Source of the DNA: Massilia sp. Root335
GTDB lineage: Bacteria > Pseudomonadota > Gammaproteobacteria > Burkholderiales > Burkholderiaceae_D
Direction: 5' to 3'
NCBI RefSeq assembly: GCF_001425685.1
Contig: NZ_LMCY01000043.1
Location: 77,243 to 141,242 of the forward strand
Length of the DNA stretch: 64,000 bases
In this document: positions 20,703 through 30,116 of the stretch, piece after piece
How positions within the stretch are numbered: the stretch's first letter is position 1
How the letters are laid out: each line of letters starts with the position of its first letter
Program-made: the position numbers and the translations under genes
Notes under the pieces: model-generated
Told to the model about the DNA's origin: nothing
Databases searched by the model: none
Seen by the model: the letters and a program-made list of their open reading frames with translations, nothing else

Positions 20703-21009
20703 ATTGCCTCCGTGTGAACGGGCGGGCGCGCCGCAGCATATCGCCGGGCCCGTGCGCGGGCCTCGTGGGCGCCGCGAGCGAAAAGCTGGCACCGATCGGG
20801 CACCAGGCCGTAGTAAAAAAATAATAATACGGCTTTTCGCGCGCGCGTGGGTTGGGCCGCGTTAAGGCGGACCTGGCATACGCGTGGCGGGTCGACCTGG
20901 GAATGCGTGGCAACGCCGCTTACTTGCTGTGGGAGCAACGTGCTCGTACACTGGGGGGCGTTCACCAGTTGAATCCACGGCCAAGAGCAGACGTTTAGGA
21001 CTCGTAATT
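20703..21009. other. Intergenic region upstream of cystathionine beta-synthase
   Basis: 307 bp between two divergent genes. It must contain the promoter of the transsulfuration operon. The only notable point is an AT-rich stretch (20815-20833, rich in A and T) in otherwise GC-rich DNA. No terminator, repeat or convincing small gene was seen. Confidence 0.4.
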
Positions 21010-21222
21010 ATGGACAAACAGCAAAAGCAGGGATACTGCCTGATCTGCGGACGTTTACTCGATAACCCAGCAGACCCGCTTTCAGGCAATTGCGGCGGAG
21101 ATTGCTGGGGCTGCGTAGGCGCTATCGAGGCAGAAATGGGATGTGAGGAGTCGCGGGCCTGCGTACGCAAAGAATACGAGGCAGGACTTCGGCCCGGCTG
21201 GAGCGATCCGTTCAAGCCGTGA
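21010..21222 (+). CDS. Small cysteine-rich protein (putative zinc-ribbon-like)
   Basis: 70 residues, MDKQQKQGYCLICGRLLDN at the start. Seven cysteines include CLIC near residues 10-13 and a cluster GNCGGDCWGCVG near 28-39, a pattern compatible with binding zinc or a metal. The C-terminus is ...GLRPGWSDPFKP. I do not recognise a named family. The ATG at 21010 is chosen because the upstream part of the frame is Arg-rich noise. A transposase remnant on the other strand overlaps only downstream. Codon use is less GC-biased than in the core genes around it. Confidence 0.55.
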   Translation: MDKQQKQGYCLICGRLLDNPADPLSGNCGGDCWGCVGAIEAEMGCEESRACVRKEYEAGLRPGWSDPFKP

Positions 21223-21243
21223 TTCGGCAGCTGCGCTACGCCA

Positions 21244-21372
21244 GCCAAGGTTCAGCTCTTCAACGAAGACATCGACCGCACGCACCGGATTGTCCTCAGC
21301 TACATAATCGTCCAGGAACTCGGGCAGCAACGTACGTTGTCGTCGACCCTCGCCTTCGATAAAGCGCTTCAT
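21244..21372 (-). pseudogene. Truncated IS1182-family transposase, N-terminal fragment
   Basis: The first 42 or so codons from the ATG at 21372 (start MKRFIEGEGRRQRTLLPEF, then DDYVAEDNPVRAVDVFVEELNLG) match the very conserved N-terminus of IS1182-type transposases. After LNLG the similarity stops and the frame runs into unrelated sequence, so the rest of the element is missing. No inverted repeat was found on the other side. This is a scar of a deleted insertion sequence and marks this stretch as a turnover region. Confidence 0.75.
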
Positions 21373-21522
21373 GTCGCATCCGTATTGATGAGATATTTGC
21401 TCAACGTTTACCGCGCCGGTTCCGTTTACGTGGACCTACGTTTTTACACCGCTTGGGCCAAAAGCGAACGGAATCAATCAGTCTAGCTACGCGAGCGCAA
21501 CTCGAACACAAGAAGGAACTTC

Positions 21523-21798
21523 GTGAAAGCAGAGAGGTCTAGTGGAGAAGACATGCTGCCTGGAGCGCGTTATGAGATGCCAGTTCGTCACAGCGAACAC
21601 CGACGTATCGATCACCGCGGTTCGTTGCTTATCGATGCTGCCATCAATGCATCGCAATCACATGAGCTGATTCCAGTTGCGGAAGGGCTCGTTGAGCAGG
21701 GCATCGCTCCGGACGCTGTGCTGCGTGTTCTCATAAAGCCTGAACGACGGCGTTATGTCGAAACACGTGAACCTTATCCTTCTAAACTCTTCCATTGA
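21523..21798 (+). CDS. Hypothetical small protein (helical, C-terminal PERRR motif)
   Basis: 91 residues from a GTG at 21523 with an AAGGAA ribosome-binding site 5 bp upstream. The middle reads RIDHRGSLLIDAAINASQSH, then LVEQGIAPDAVLRVLIKPERRR. It has no signal peptide or membrane helix. I recognise no named family. The next open frame contains a similar short motif (a Gly-Ile-Pro turn, a hydrophobic helix, then basic residues), so the two may be diverged members of one orphan family. It lies between a transposase scar and the AT-rich gene. Confidence 0.45.
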   Translation: MKAERSSGEDMLPGARYEMPVRHSEHRRIDHRGSLLIDAAINASQSHELIPVAEGLVEQGIAPDAVLRVLIKPERRRYVETREPYPSKLFH

Positions 21799-21853
21799 GT
21801 AGCTGAGCACGTCCTTTAGACTGCTATCGCTGCTTCGCCTCACGAAAGCGAAT

Positions 21854-22252
21854 ATGGCAACTGGTCAGGGCGGCCCGTGCCGGCGGCGAGATCAGGTCAA
21901 AGCCGTCTACGTTAATACGGCATTAATAGTCGGACAGTTCGATGTGTGGTGTGCTGAGAACGTATTGCTCAGCGTTGGCATTCCTCATGGAGTTATTGCC
22001 AGAATTTTTCGAACGTCATGCTTTTTACACAGAAACGGCCGGCCGCCACAGCGGCGGCAATTCGATATCAGTTCCGTCAAATCCAGTGGCCGACAGCGCG
22101 GCCGGGCAGAATACCAGCGCCTTGAGCGGGCCATGCGTCTCGACGGAGCCACGGTGTTGGAGAGCGCATCCTTGGATATGGAACAGATCATCGGCTTCGA
22201 TGACAAGGATTTGAAATGCCCAAACGCCGAGGAGTCGTCCTTGCATTCTTGA
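21854..22252 (+). CDS. Doubtful hypothetical protein
   Basis: A 132-residue open frame from ATG 21854 without a good ribosome-binding site. Residues 17-55 (KAVYVNTALIVGQFDVW, then LLSVGIPHGVIARIF) look protein-like and recall the C-terminal motif of the preceding small gene. After about residue 60 the composition becomes Arg-rich and arbitrary, as if the true frame were lost. It may be a decayed gene whose 5' part is still readable. No function can be given. Confidence 0.25.
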   Translation: MATGQGGPCRRRDQVKAVYVNTALIVGQFDVWCAENVLLSVGIPHGVIARIFRTSCFLHRNGRPPQRRQFDISSVKSSGRQRGRAEYQRLERAMRLDGATVLESASLDMEQIIGFDDKDLKCPNAEESSLHS

Positions 22253-22358
22253 CGGATGAAGAGAGTAATTTGAAGCCTGTTTTCGGTTTATCGAAAGAAG
22301 CTCAAAACTTCATCCTTACCTCTTTCTTTCGAGCAACAAATAGTCAAAAGGAGCACTT

Positions 22359-23714
22359 ATGTTAAGGAATACTGTACGCCGCTTCAGATTTCGTCACTTA
22401 CTATTCCTGATGATAGAGATCGGTCTTCCCGCCTACCTTTATTTTGTCCCCTCGTTGGAGCAAACCAGAAACTCGCTCGATCACACCTGGCATTTGATCG
22501 TATTTGCGGCAGACGCACTGGTTGCAGCAATTCTATTCGGGGTTGAGCTAATTCTGTTGGGTAATGAGAGATATGAAAGCCTTACGGGAAAATTGGAATC
22601 AATTCAAAACGGTCAATCCAGGTGCGTGGAGTATATTGGTTTAGCTCAAGACATTCTAATTAATCACTCAGATCGACTTAAAGCGATCGCCAAAAAGGCG
22701 GTTTCGGTCCAAAATACCTTGATATTTTTCAACTCCAATGTTGCGACCAAAAATGTTGACTCGGATATTTACTCAAACACGCCGGCCAGTATAAATCGTC
22801 GCGAAATTATCGAAGCTGTTCTGACTAAACCTCGCCCATGGACTGAAATATATTCTGAAAAAGATTTAATTGTCTTTAATAAAGAAATTCGCCAGCTACA
22901 CGTTGAGCACAGTATCTATTATTTCCCTATGGTTACAGCCAAGCCATATCCGGTTGTAAATATGGCGATATTCGATTTTGACGATGGAAGGACGGAAGTG
23001 TGGTTTGGATTTGGTTTTTTTGACGGATACAACGGGCCAGTGTTTCGCACCTGCGATCCCGATCTTTGCGGATACTTTCAGGAATATTTTAAAGCCATCT
23101 ACAATGATAGTAGACCTTGGAAATCCATCGGTAGAATGTACCTTGAAGGGGCGTGGATAAGTGTTTGTTATGGAGATGATAAAATCAAAGGGCCGAATCA
23201 AGGTCAAGATTCAAGCAAGAAGCGCCTTGCTAATTGCGCAGTAATATTTATCTTCTCCGAAGGGCGTGATATTAAAGTCAGTGGCTGGGTTTTTGATTTT
23301 AAGAATGATATCTTCGAATACGATCGATCATTCGAGTCAACTTCTGCAAGCTTATATATGGAAGGAAATCCTCCTTGGCTGGCATTTACTTTCCGAGATA
23401 TTCACAAGCGGTCCGCAGATAAATCAGACAAAAGAGGCGGCGGCCATTATTTTTTTTCAAGCAAAGAACGATTTTATGAATTCGATGGTGAGGTGGTCTC
23501 GTTTGATGGGCCTGGACGTTCTATAATTGGGCGCAAATTGCAAAAAGACTATAATTTATTGGTCAGGCAAGGTGCTATAGGGGATCGTCGACAATTGCTG
23601 AGTGATATCGTAAACGATAAAGCTATTAGTGTGGAAGAACCGCAATACGGAGATAGTCCGTTTCTGGGTTCATCATATTTTTATTCACCAGACGGAAGGC
23701 GGCCCATGTCGTAG
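22359..23714 (+). CDS. AT-rich two-helix membrane protein with C-terminal beta-rich domain, unknown function
   Basis: 451 residues. ATG 22359 follows a strong AAAAGGAG. Two membrane helices sit at the N-terminus (about 12-32 and 42-68, with a short loop), so both ends are probably cytoplasmic. Residues 70-130 look helical. Residues 140-260 form a mixed domain including GRTEVWFGFGFFDGYNGPVF. Residues 290-415 look like beta-strands (SGWVFDFK, ASLYMEGNPPWLAFTF, GGGHYFFSSKERFYEFDGEV). The DNA is much more AT-rich than its neighbours and uses codons rare elsewhere in the window, so horizontal acquisition is likely. Two helices plus a barrel-like domain recall two-TM beta-barrel effectors such as Cap15 of CBASS, but this is only a layout resemblance. 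No nucleotidyltransferase or other defence gene is beside it. Confidence 0.7.
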   Translation: MLRNTVRRFRFRHLLFLMIEIGLPAYLYFVPSLEQTRNSLDHTWHLIVFAADALVAAILFGVELILLGNERYESLTGKLESIQNGQSRCVEYIGLAQDILINHSDRLKAIAKKAVSVQNTLIFFNSNVATKNVDSDIYSNTPASINRREIIEAVLTKPRPWTEIYSEKDLIVFNKEIRQLHVEHSIYYFPMVTAKPYPVVNMAIFDFDDGRTEVWFGFGFFDGYNGPVFRTCDPDLCGYFQEYFKAIYNDSRPWKSIGRMYLEGAWISVCYGDDKIKGPNQGQDSSKKRLANCAVIFIFSEGRDIKVSGWVFDFKNDIFEYDRSFESTSASLYMEGNPPWLAFTFRDIHKRSADKSDKRGGGHYFFSSKERFYEFDGEVVSFDGPGRSIIGRKLQKDYNLLVRQGAIGDRRQLLSDIVNDKAISVEEPQYGDSPFLGSSYFYSPDGRRPMS

Positions 23715-24076
23715 ACGAACTGTTATGTCTCTTTCCAGAGCTGAAGGAGTGGTTCCAGCACCACCGCATGGGACCGCACATGGTGATCCTGAGCTATCCG
23801 TGGCAGGCCAGCAGCGCCTCTACCGGATCGTTCGTGACAAGCTGACGCATGACGCCGGCGCAGCTCAGGCACAGTCCATGGGCCGCGTCGAGCAACCATC
23901 CCGACAAGCCCGCCGTAATCGGTGGCGGCACAGGCCGGCGTGCGTCGCTGGCGTACTCCTACGCGCGGACGATAGGCTGACTAGGCATCGCAGTAAACGG
24001 AGGAGGGCGCGAGTGGCGTTGCATCGACGTTATCCCATCCGGCGCCGGGGAGTGCTTGTCCCCGGCTCCGAGGCGC
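23715..24076. other. Non-coding stretch with possible gene remnant
   Basis: 362 bp between the AT-rich gene and the convergent beta-helix gene. In the + frame starting near 23698 a peptide-like stretch (DELLCLFPELKEWFQHHRMG) runs about 45 codons to a stop near 23845 with no start codon of its own. It looks like the tail of a lost gene. Near 24045-24065 a hairpin CCGGGGA-N7-TCCCCGG lies just after the stop of the beta-helix gene. Base composition returns here to the GC-rich average. Confidence 0.35.
24045..24065 (-). terminator. Hairpin downstream of the beta-helix gene
   Basis: A perfect 7-bp stem CCGGGGA/TCCCCGG with a 7-nt loop starts 12 bp after the stop at 24077. There is no T-run on the minus strand, so it would be a weak or Rho-assisted terminator at best. 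Confidence 0.35.
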
Positions 24077-25699
24077 TCAACGACCGGGTCGAAAGCTGCA
24101 CGTCTTGAGCGAACCGTGGGCGGGGTCGCCGAAGCTGGCGTTCGAGCAGGTGACGGGACCCGTGAATACCTTGGTCACGTTTTCGGTTTCGGTACCGTAG
24201 CGCACGCGATTGGTGCCGCTGAGCTGGCAAATCGCGCCCTCGCCAGCGCAAGGCGTCCAGGTGCCGGCAACCGCGGCTTTCCGCGTCGCGGCCGGCGCCG
24301 CCGCCGTGACGCTGGCATAGCTGCAGGTCTTGGCAAGGCCATGGACCGGGTCGCCGAACGCCGCGGTCGTGCAAGGCATCGATGTGGTCACGATCTTCGA
24401 CGTGTACAGCCCCTTGGCGCCGAAACGCACTTCACGCGTGCCGCTGAAGTGGCAGGACTTGCCTTCGACGGCGCATTCGGTCCAGGTGACCGGTTTTGCG
24501 CTGGCCCTGATGCCCGGTTGCTCGTACGCGCCGACGTCGAGCGCGCCGGCCACCGGACGTTCCTCGCCCGACGCGACGTCCTTGTACTGCCCGGTAGGCG
24601 CCAGCGGCACGCCGGCGGCGGACCTGCCCGGGTCGGCGCCCGCGTCGATCACGAGCGCGCTGGCAAAACGCCGCAGGCTGTCGGTGGCATGGTCGACGGC
24701 GCCTGCCGCGAGCGCACGATAATTGTTCTTCAGTACCGCGGTGGCCTGCGTGCTCAATGCGCCTTCGCCGACGAAAATATTGTTCTGGATGAGCGCGGGC
24801 GTCGATACCTTGCCGCTGACGAACAGGAAGTTCCCGCCGGCAAACTCGTTGACCACCGTGTTATTGACGAAGTACAGGTCCTGGGATGGATTGGTCGGCC
24901 CTTCCTCCCCGTATGCGACGATCGTCGGATTTTGATTGGCGGCCGGCTGCTCGATGACGTTGCCGATGACGTAGGATGTGCCTGCGTTCGGGAGGTCGAT
25001 CTCGTAGCTCGGCTGGCCCGGGGCCGTGCTGCCTTTTTCGCCGGGATTCGTGCTGGAAAAGCGGCTGTAGACGATCGTGTTCGTCATCGCGCGCGACTTC
25101 AGGTTGTGGCCGACGTTCGCATCGTGCGAATAGCTGTAGCGGAAGGTCAGGCTCTTGACCTTGCCGATGTACAGGTTGTGCGTCTGGCCGGCGCCGCCGA
25201 AGCCGTTGTGGCCGAACTCGGTGTATTCGATCAGTATGTCGCTGTTCTCGTTGCGGTTGCTGAGTATGCCGTTCTCGTTATCGTGCAGGAAGCTGTTGCG
25301 CAGCGTGAAGTTGGTGCCTTCCAGGCGCAGCGCCGCACCGTTCTGATCGGCCACCTTGGCGCCGTACATCTCGACGTTGTCGACGACGATGTCGTTGCCG
25401 GCGACGACCCAGGTGCCCTTGCCGCTGTTTTCCTTGCCGGCGGCGTCGATCCGCGGGCGGCCGTTCACGCCGCGGATAGTCAGCTTGTTGCCGGCGATCT
25501 TGCAGGCGTCGCCCTTGTACGTGGTGCCGCCTTCGATCTCGATCGTGTCGCCGTCCCGGGCTGCGGCGATGGCCGCGCACGGTGCGGAAAAGGTTTTACC
25601 GGGGCCGACGGACAGGGTGGCGGCAGAGGCGCTGCCGATGAAGGCTGCGGCCAGCGACATGGCTGCGATCGAGCCGGACAGGATGGGTTTGTTATGCAT
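24077..25699 (-). CDS. Secreted right-handed beta-helix protein with two C-terminal Cys repeats
   Basis: 540 residues. A signal peptide (about 1-26, ending GSASA) is followed by a pectate-lyase-like parallel beta-helix to about residue 340, seen as repeated short strands with Asn/Gly turns (VVAGNDIVVDNVEMYG, NSFLHDNENGILSN, NNTVVNEF). The C-terminal 140 residues are two copies of a repeat, W-T-x-CAxEGxxCxFSGTxxVRxG ... C-x3-FGDPxHGxxKTCSy, each with four Cys that may form disulfides. Such proteins act on or bind polysaccharides. No catalytic residues could be assigned, so enzymatic activity is open. The divergent gene upstream leaves 157 bp for the promoter. Confidence 0.8.
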   Translation of the reverse strand: MHNKPILSGSIAAMSLAAAFIGSASAATLSVGPGKTFSAPCAAIAAARDGDTIEIEGGTTYKGDACKIAGNKLTIRGVNGRPRIDAAGKENSGKGTWVVAGNDIVVDNVEMYGAKVADQNGAALRLEGTNFTLRNSFLHDNENGILSNRNENSDILIEYTEFGHNGFGGAGQTHNLYIGKVKSLTFRYSYSHDANVGHNLKSRAMTNTIVYSRFSSTNPGEKGSTAPGQPSYEIDLPNAGTSYVIGNVIEQPAANQNPTIVAYGEEGPTNPSQDLYFVNNTVVNEFAGGNFLFVSGKVSTPALIQNNIFVGEGALSTQATAVLKNNYRALAAGAVDHATDSLRRFASALVIDAGADPGRSAAGVPLAPTGQYKDVASGEERPVAGALDVGAYEQPGIRASAKPVTWTECAVEGKSCHFSGTREVRFGAKGLYTSKIVTTSMPCTTAAFGDPVHGLAKTCSYASVTAAAPAATRKAAVAGTWTPCAGEGAICQLSGTNRVRYGTETENVTKVFTGPVTCSNASFGDPAHGSLKTCSFRPGR

Positions 25700-25856
25700 G
25701 GGCTGGAGAATATCACTGCGTGGTTCGAGCGTCGAATGCGAAACGGCTGACGCAATGCGGACAGACTATTGTCGGCCAAAAGCGGCCGCTGTGACTTTGT
25801 GTGCATTATCGGGCTGCTGGATCGTGTACGCTGCGAACCTCAGTGTTTTCGGAAGC

Positions 25857-26297
25857 ATGATGAAGAAGCGTTTTTTTCAGAAGCAGTCCATTGGATTTGT
25901 TCCGCTCGCCTCGGCGCGTGACTGGGCGATTGTCGCCGTCATTGTTGCGGGCGTCCTGGGTGTGCGAGAACTCGTCCTGCTGTTTTCACTCATGGACCGG
26001 GAGGACTTGCGAATCACATTGATCGGCGCATGTTTCGGCATGCTCCCGTCAGTCTTGATGTGCTTGCCGGTGCATGGGGTCGTCGACGGACTGTCACGCG
26101 ATGCGCTTCGATCCTTCCTCGGTTCGATGAAATTCATTCGGCTTGTCGAACGCAACGGCACCCGGTTCTATACCCAGAACACACCTTCCTGGATGCGGTG
26201 GGACTCGAATCGCGTGGCGATCAAGCCGCTGCCTGACGGGCAGTTGGGTGTCACGATGCCGTTTTACTGTTATTGGACCTTGACGCGGCGGCGCTGA
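25857..26297 (+). CDS. Hypothetical two-helix membrane protein
   Basis: 146 residues beginning MMKKRFFQKQSIGF. There are two hydrophobic helices, about 24-44 (WAIVAVIVAGVLGVRELVLLF) and 53-73 (ITLIGACFGMLPSVLMCLP). The C-terminal half is basic and soluble, ending TRRR, and contains NGTRFYTQNTPSWMRWDSNRV. Ribosome-binding site GGAAGC is just upstream. ATG 25860 is the alternative start. I recognise no family. The DNA is slightly less GC-rich than the average here. It is divergent from the beta-helix gene and precedes a diguanylate cyclase gene by 82 bp. Confidence 0.6.
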   Translation: MMKKRFFQKQSIGFVPLASARDWAIVAVIVAGVLGVRELVLLFSLMDREDLRITLIGACFGMLPSVLMCLPVHGVVDGLSRDALRSFLGSMKFIRLVERNGTRFYTQNTPSWMRWDSNRVAIKPLPDGQLGVTMPFYCYWTLTRRR

Positions 26298-26379
26298 GTC
26301 GCAGCCCCCGCGCTTTTTTTCTTGACGAAAGACGGTACGCTCGGCACACAATGGTTGCCATTTCTACCGCCTTCACGTC

Positions 26380-27336
26380 ATGACGCCTTTACCTCCCGAT
26401 TTCCAGCCCGTCGCCTGCGACGATCCCGGCGTGTACCGCACCTTGCTGGAATCGACCAGGGCGATCCCGTGGCGAATCGACTGGGCCACGATGCGCTTTA
26501 CCTACATCGGTCCGCAAATCGAAGCGCTGCTGGGATGGAGCCCGGCCAGCTGGCTGTCCGTGAACGACTGGGCCGATCGCATCCACGAGGAAGATCGCCA
26601 AAAGACGGTCGATTTCTGTGTGGCGCAGTCGCAGCGCGGTGTCGACCACGAGGCGGACTACCGGGCCGTCACGCGCCAGGGCGACTATGTCTGGATCCGG
26701 GACGTGGTGCACGTGGTACGCCGCCCGGACGGCAGCGTCGACTCCCTGGTCGGCTTCATGTTCGACATCACGGCGCGGAAACAGGCCGAGGACAAGATCC
26801 TGCAACTGCAGCGCGAGCTCGAGCTGCTGTCGTACCGCGACAGCCTGACCGGCGTCGCCAACCGGCGCATGTTCGATACGCTCTATCCCGTGGAATGGGC
26901 CAAGGCGCGCGACACCGGCCACCCGCTGTCGCTCGTCATCATCGACATCGATTATTTCAAGCAGTACAACGATCACTATGGTCACGTGCAGGGGGACGAG
27001 TGCCTGCGACGCGTGGCCCAGGCCCTGGACGCGGCCGCGTCGCATCCGGGCGACCTGTGCGCCCGACTCGGCGGCGAGGAGTTCGTCCTGCTGTTGCCGG
27101 GCACGGACGCGGAAGCCGCCCGCAGCAAGGCCGAGCGCTGCCGCAAGCTGCTGAAGCAGGACGATATTCCGCATGCCCGTTCGGGTGTCGGCCGGCTGGT
27201 GACCGTCAGCATGGGCATCGGCACCATCGTTCCCGGCGCCCAGGACGATCCCGGCGTCTTCCTCGACCGGATCGACCGCCGTCTGTACCAGGCCAAGTCC
27301 GCGGGGCGCGACCGGCTCTGCGACGTCGAGGCGTAG
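26380..27336 (+). CDS. PAS-GGDEF diguanylate cyclase
   Basis: 318 residues, soluble. A PAS domain of PAS_3 type with PAC motif occupies about 25-135 (DYVWIRDVVHVVRRPDGSV, ending FMFDITARKQAE). A short coiled linker leads to a GGDEF domain at 148-315 with DSLTGVANRR and the active-site GGEEF at 231-235. It should make cyclic di-GMP from GTP. The inhibitory I-site position reads HPGD (222-225) instead of RxxD, so product inhibition is probably lost. A cytoplasmic signal sensed by the PAS domain would control it. Confidence 0.92.
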   Translation: MTPLPPDFQPVACDDPGVYRTLLESTRAIPWRIDWATMRFTYIGPQIEALLGWSPASWLSVNDWADRIHEEDRQKTVDFCVAQSQRGVDHEADYRAVTRQGDYVWIRDVVHVVRRPDGSVDSLVGFMFDITARKQAEDKILQLQRELELLSYRDSLTGVANRRMFDTLYPVEWAKARDTGHPLSLVIIDIDYFKQYNDHYGHVQGDECLRRVAQALDAAASHPGDLCARLGGEEFVLLLPGTDAEAARSKAERCRKLLKQDDIPHARSGVGRLVTVSMGIGTIVPGAQDDPGVFLDRIDRRLYQAKSAGRDRLCDVEA

Positions 27337-27383
27337 CGGGCGCCCGTCGACTTTGAATCAACGCGAAAGACATCGGTAACGTC

Positions 27384-27932
27384 ATGAAGAAACGGATACT
27401 CCAGTGGATTGCCGTGGCGACGGTCGGATCAGGCGCTTGCGCCGGACCGCTGCACGCGGAGGACTTCAAACCGGTGTTCGGAAGTGAAGACCAGACACAT
27501 CGTCCCCTGCCGCCCGATGCGCTTTCCGCAGTACGCGCACATGCCAGAACGACGGAATACAGCGACTGTGCAGCAGGCGGGTTTGTCGGGTCTGCCGTCG
27601 ACCTCACCGGCCATGGACGGCCCGATGACTGGATCGCGGAGACGGCGGATGGTTGCGCATGGGGTGCCGCGTCCGTGGCGATATGGGTTCTCAAGCGCGA
27701 GTCGAACGGCTTTCGCGTGGTGCTGTTCAGCGGTGGCCAGACGGTTGGCCTGAACGAGGCGAGGGCAGGCGCCGTCCGGGACCTGCAGATCGTCAGCCAG
27801 ACAGCGGGACACTATGCGCAAACGACCTATCGATTCGATGGGAAGGCCTATCGGGAAGCGAAGTCGCGCGCGGTGGATTTTTCCGATCCTGCCGACTGCA
27901 AGCGGAATCGCGACGTTTGCGACGTCCGTTGA
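27384..27932 (+). CDS. Hypothetical exported protein
   Basis: 182 residues with a signal peptide MKKRILQWIAVATVGSGACA and cleavage probably after LHA (residue 25). The mature part is mixed alpha/beta with DLTGHGRPDDWIAETADGCAWGAASVAIW, which looks like a VCBS/FG-GAP-type Asp-rich turn followed by strands, and a Cys-poor C-terminus ending CKRNRDVCDVR. No named family is recognised. Start ATG 27384 lies 47 bp after the diguanylate cyclase gene, so the two may be co-transcribed. Confidence 0.6.
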   Translation: MKKRILQWIAVATVGSGACAGPLHAEDFKPVFGSEDQTHRPLPPDALSAVRAHARTTEYSDCAAGGFVGSAVDLTGHGRPDDWIAETADGCAWGAASVAIWVLKRESNGFRVVLFSGGQTVGLNEARAGAVRDLQIVSQTAGHYAQTTYRFDGKAYREAKSRAVDFSDPADCKRNRDVCDVR

Positions 27933-27999
27933 TCGGGCGAGCCGGCGGCCTGTCCGTGACCCGGGCTGACCGCGCGCCGTGCGATGCGCGGCCGCGATC

Positions 28000-29619
<1,620 letters not shown>

Positions 29620-29660
29620 GTTGCAAGTGTAACCGAATCTGCAACCGGCGTTTCATCCTT

Positions 29661-29675
29661 GTTTCACGCTGAAAC
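29661..29675. promoter_or_regulatory. Putative PrpR operator between prpR and the DUF485/actP pair
   Basis: The perfect palindrome GTTTCA-CGC-TGAAAC has an extra half-site GTTTCA at 29650-29655. The same palindrome with a different spacer occurs upstream of prpB. It lies between divergent genes and could serve both. Confidence 0.65.
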
Positions 29676-29786
29676 TGTTGGGCGTAAACATTTCCGCCTG
29701 CCGTAAGAATCGGGTAAGGCGACCCACTTAGGATCGATATCAGCCCGTCAACCTGAACGGCGTATGACTAGAAAACGGAGACAAAA

Positions 29787-30116
29787 GTGGAAGATGATAT
29801 TGTCCAGCGGGTCAAGAGCGACCCCAATTACCAGAAACTTGTCCGGACCCGCTCCCGCTACGGCTGGATGCTGACCTGGGCCGTGATGATCGTGTACTAC
29901 GGCTTCACGCTGCTGAACGCGTTCGACAAGGGGTTCATGGCCTCGAAGATCGGGTCCGGCGTCATGTCGTGGGCCGTGCCGCTCGGCCTGTTCGTGATCC
30001 TGTTCACCATCGCGATCACCGGCATGTACGTGCGCCGCGCCAACAACGAATTCGATGCGCTGACCGATGCCATCCAACGCAACGCCGCCGCCGGCAAGGA
30101 AAAGGTCCGCGCATGA
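29787..30116 (+). CDS. DUF485 membrane protein, partner of the ActP-type symporter
   Basis: 109 residues, with two membrane helices (about 27-47 and 62-83) and charged ends. DUF485 proteins are small inner-membrane proteins almost always encoded just before an acetate/carboxylate:cation symporter, as here. The GTG start at 29787 has a GGAG 6 bp upstream. Its stop overlaps the symporter ATG (ATGA), so the two are translated together. A role as accessory subunit or stability factor of the symporter is inferred from this constant linkage. Confidence 0.88.
   Translation: MEDDIVQRVKSDPNYQKLVRTRSRYGWMLTWAVMIVYYGFTLLNAFDKGFMASKIGSGVMSWAVPLGLFVILFTIAITGMYVRRANNEFDALTDAIQRNAAAGKEKVRA

Noticed and set aside
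19330..20913. Upstream continuation of the cystathionine lyase frame through the cystathionine beta-synthase gene
   Set aside because: The product would be Arg/Pro-rich without homology, while the other frame encodes a full PLP enzyme with CBS domains.
20884..21009. Longer start for the small Cys-rich protein
   Set aside because: The 42 extra codons are Arg/Ser/Thr-rich without motif. ATG 21010 gives a compact protein beginning just before the first CxxC.
22025..22246. Minus-strand frame of 73 codons in the accessory stretch
   Set aside because: It looks partly protein-like but has no start context or recognisable motif and overlaps another weak frame. I could not decide, so it is not annotated.
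29676..29786. Sigma-54 promoter for the DUF485/symporter genes
   Set aside because: No TGGCAC-N5-TTGC-like sequence was found between the palindrome and the GTG start.
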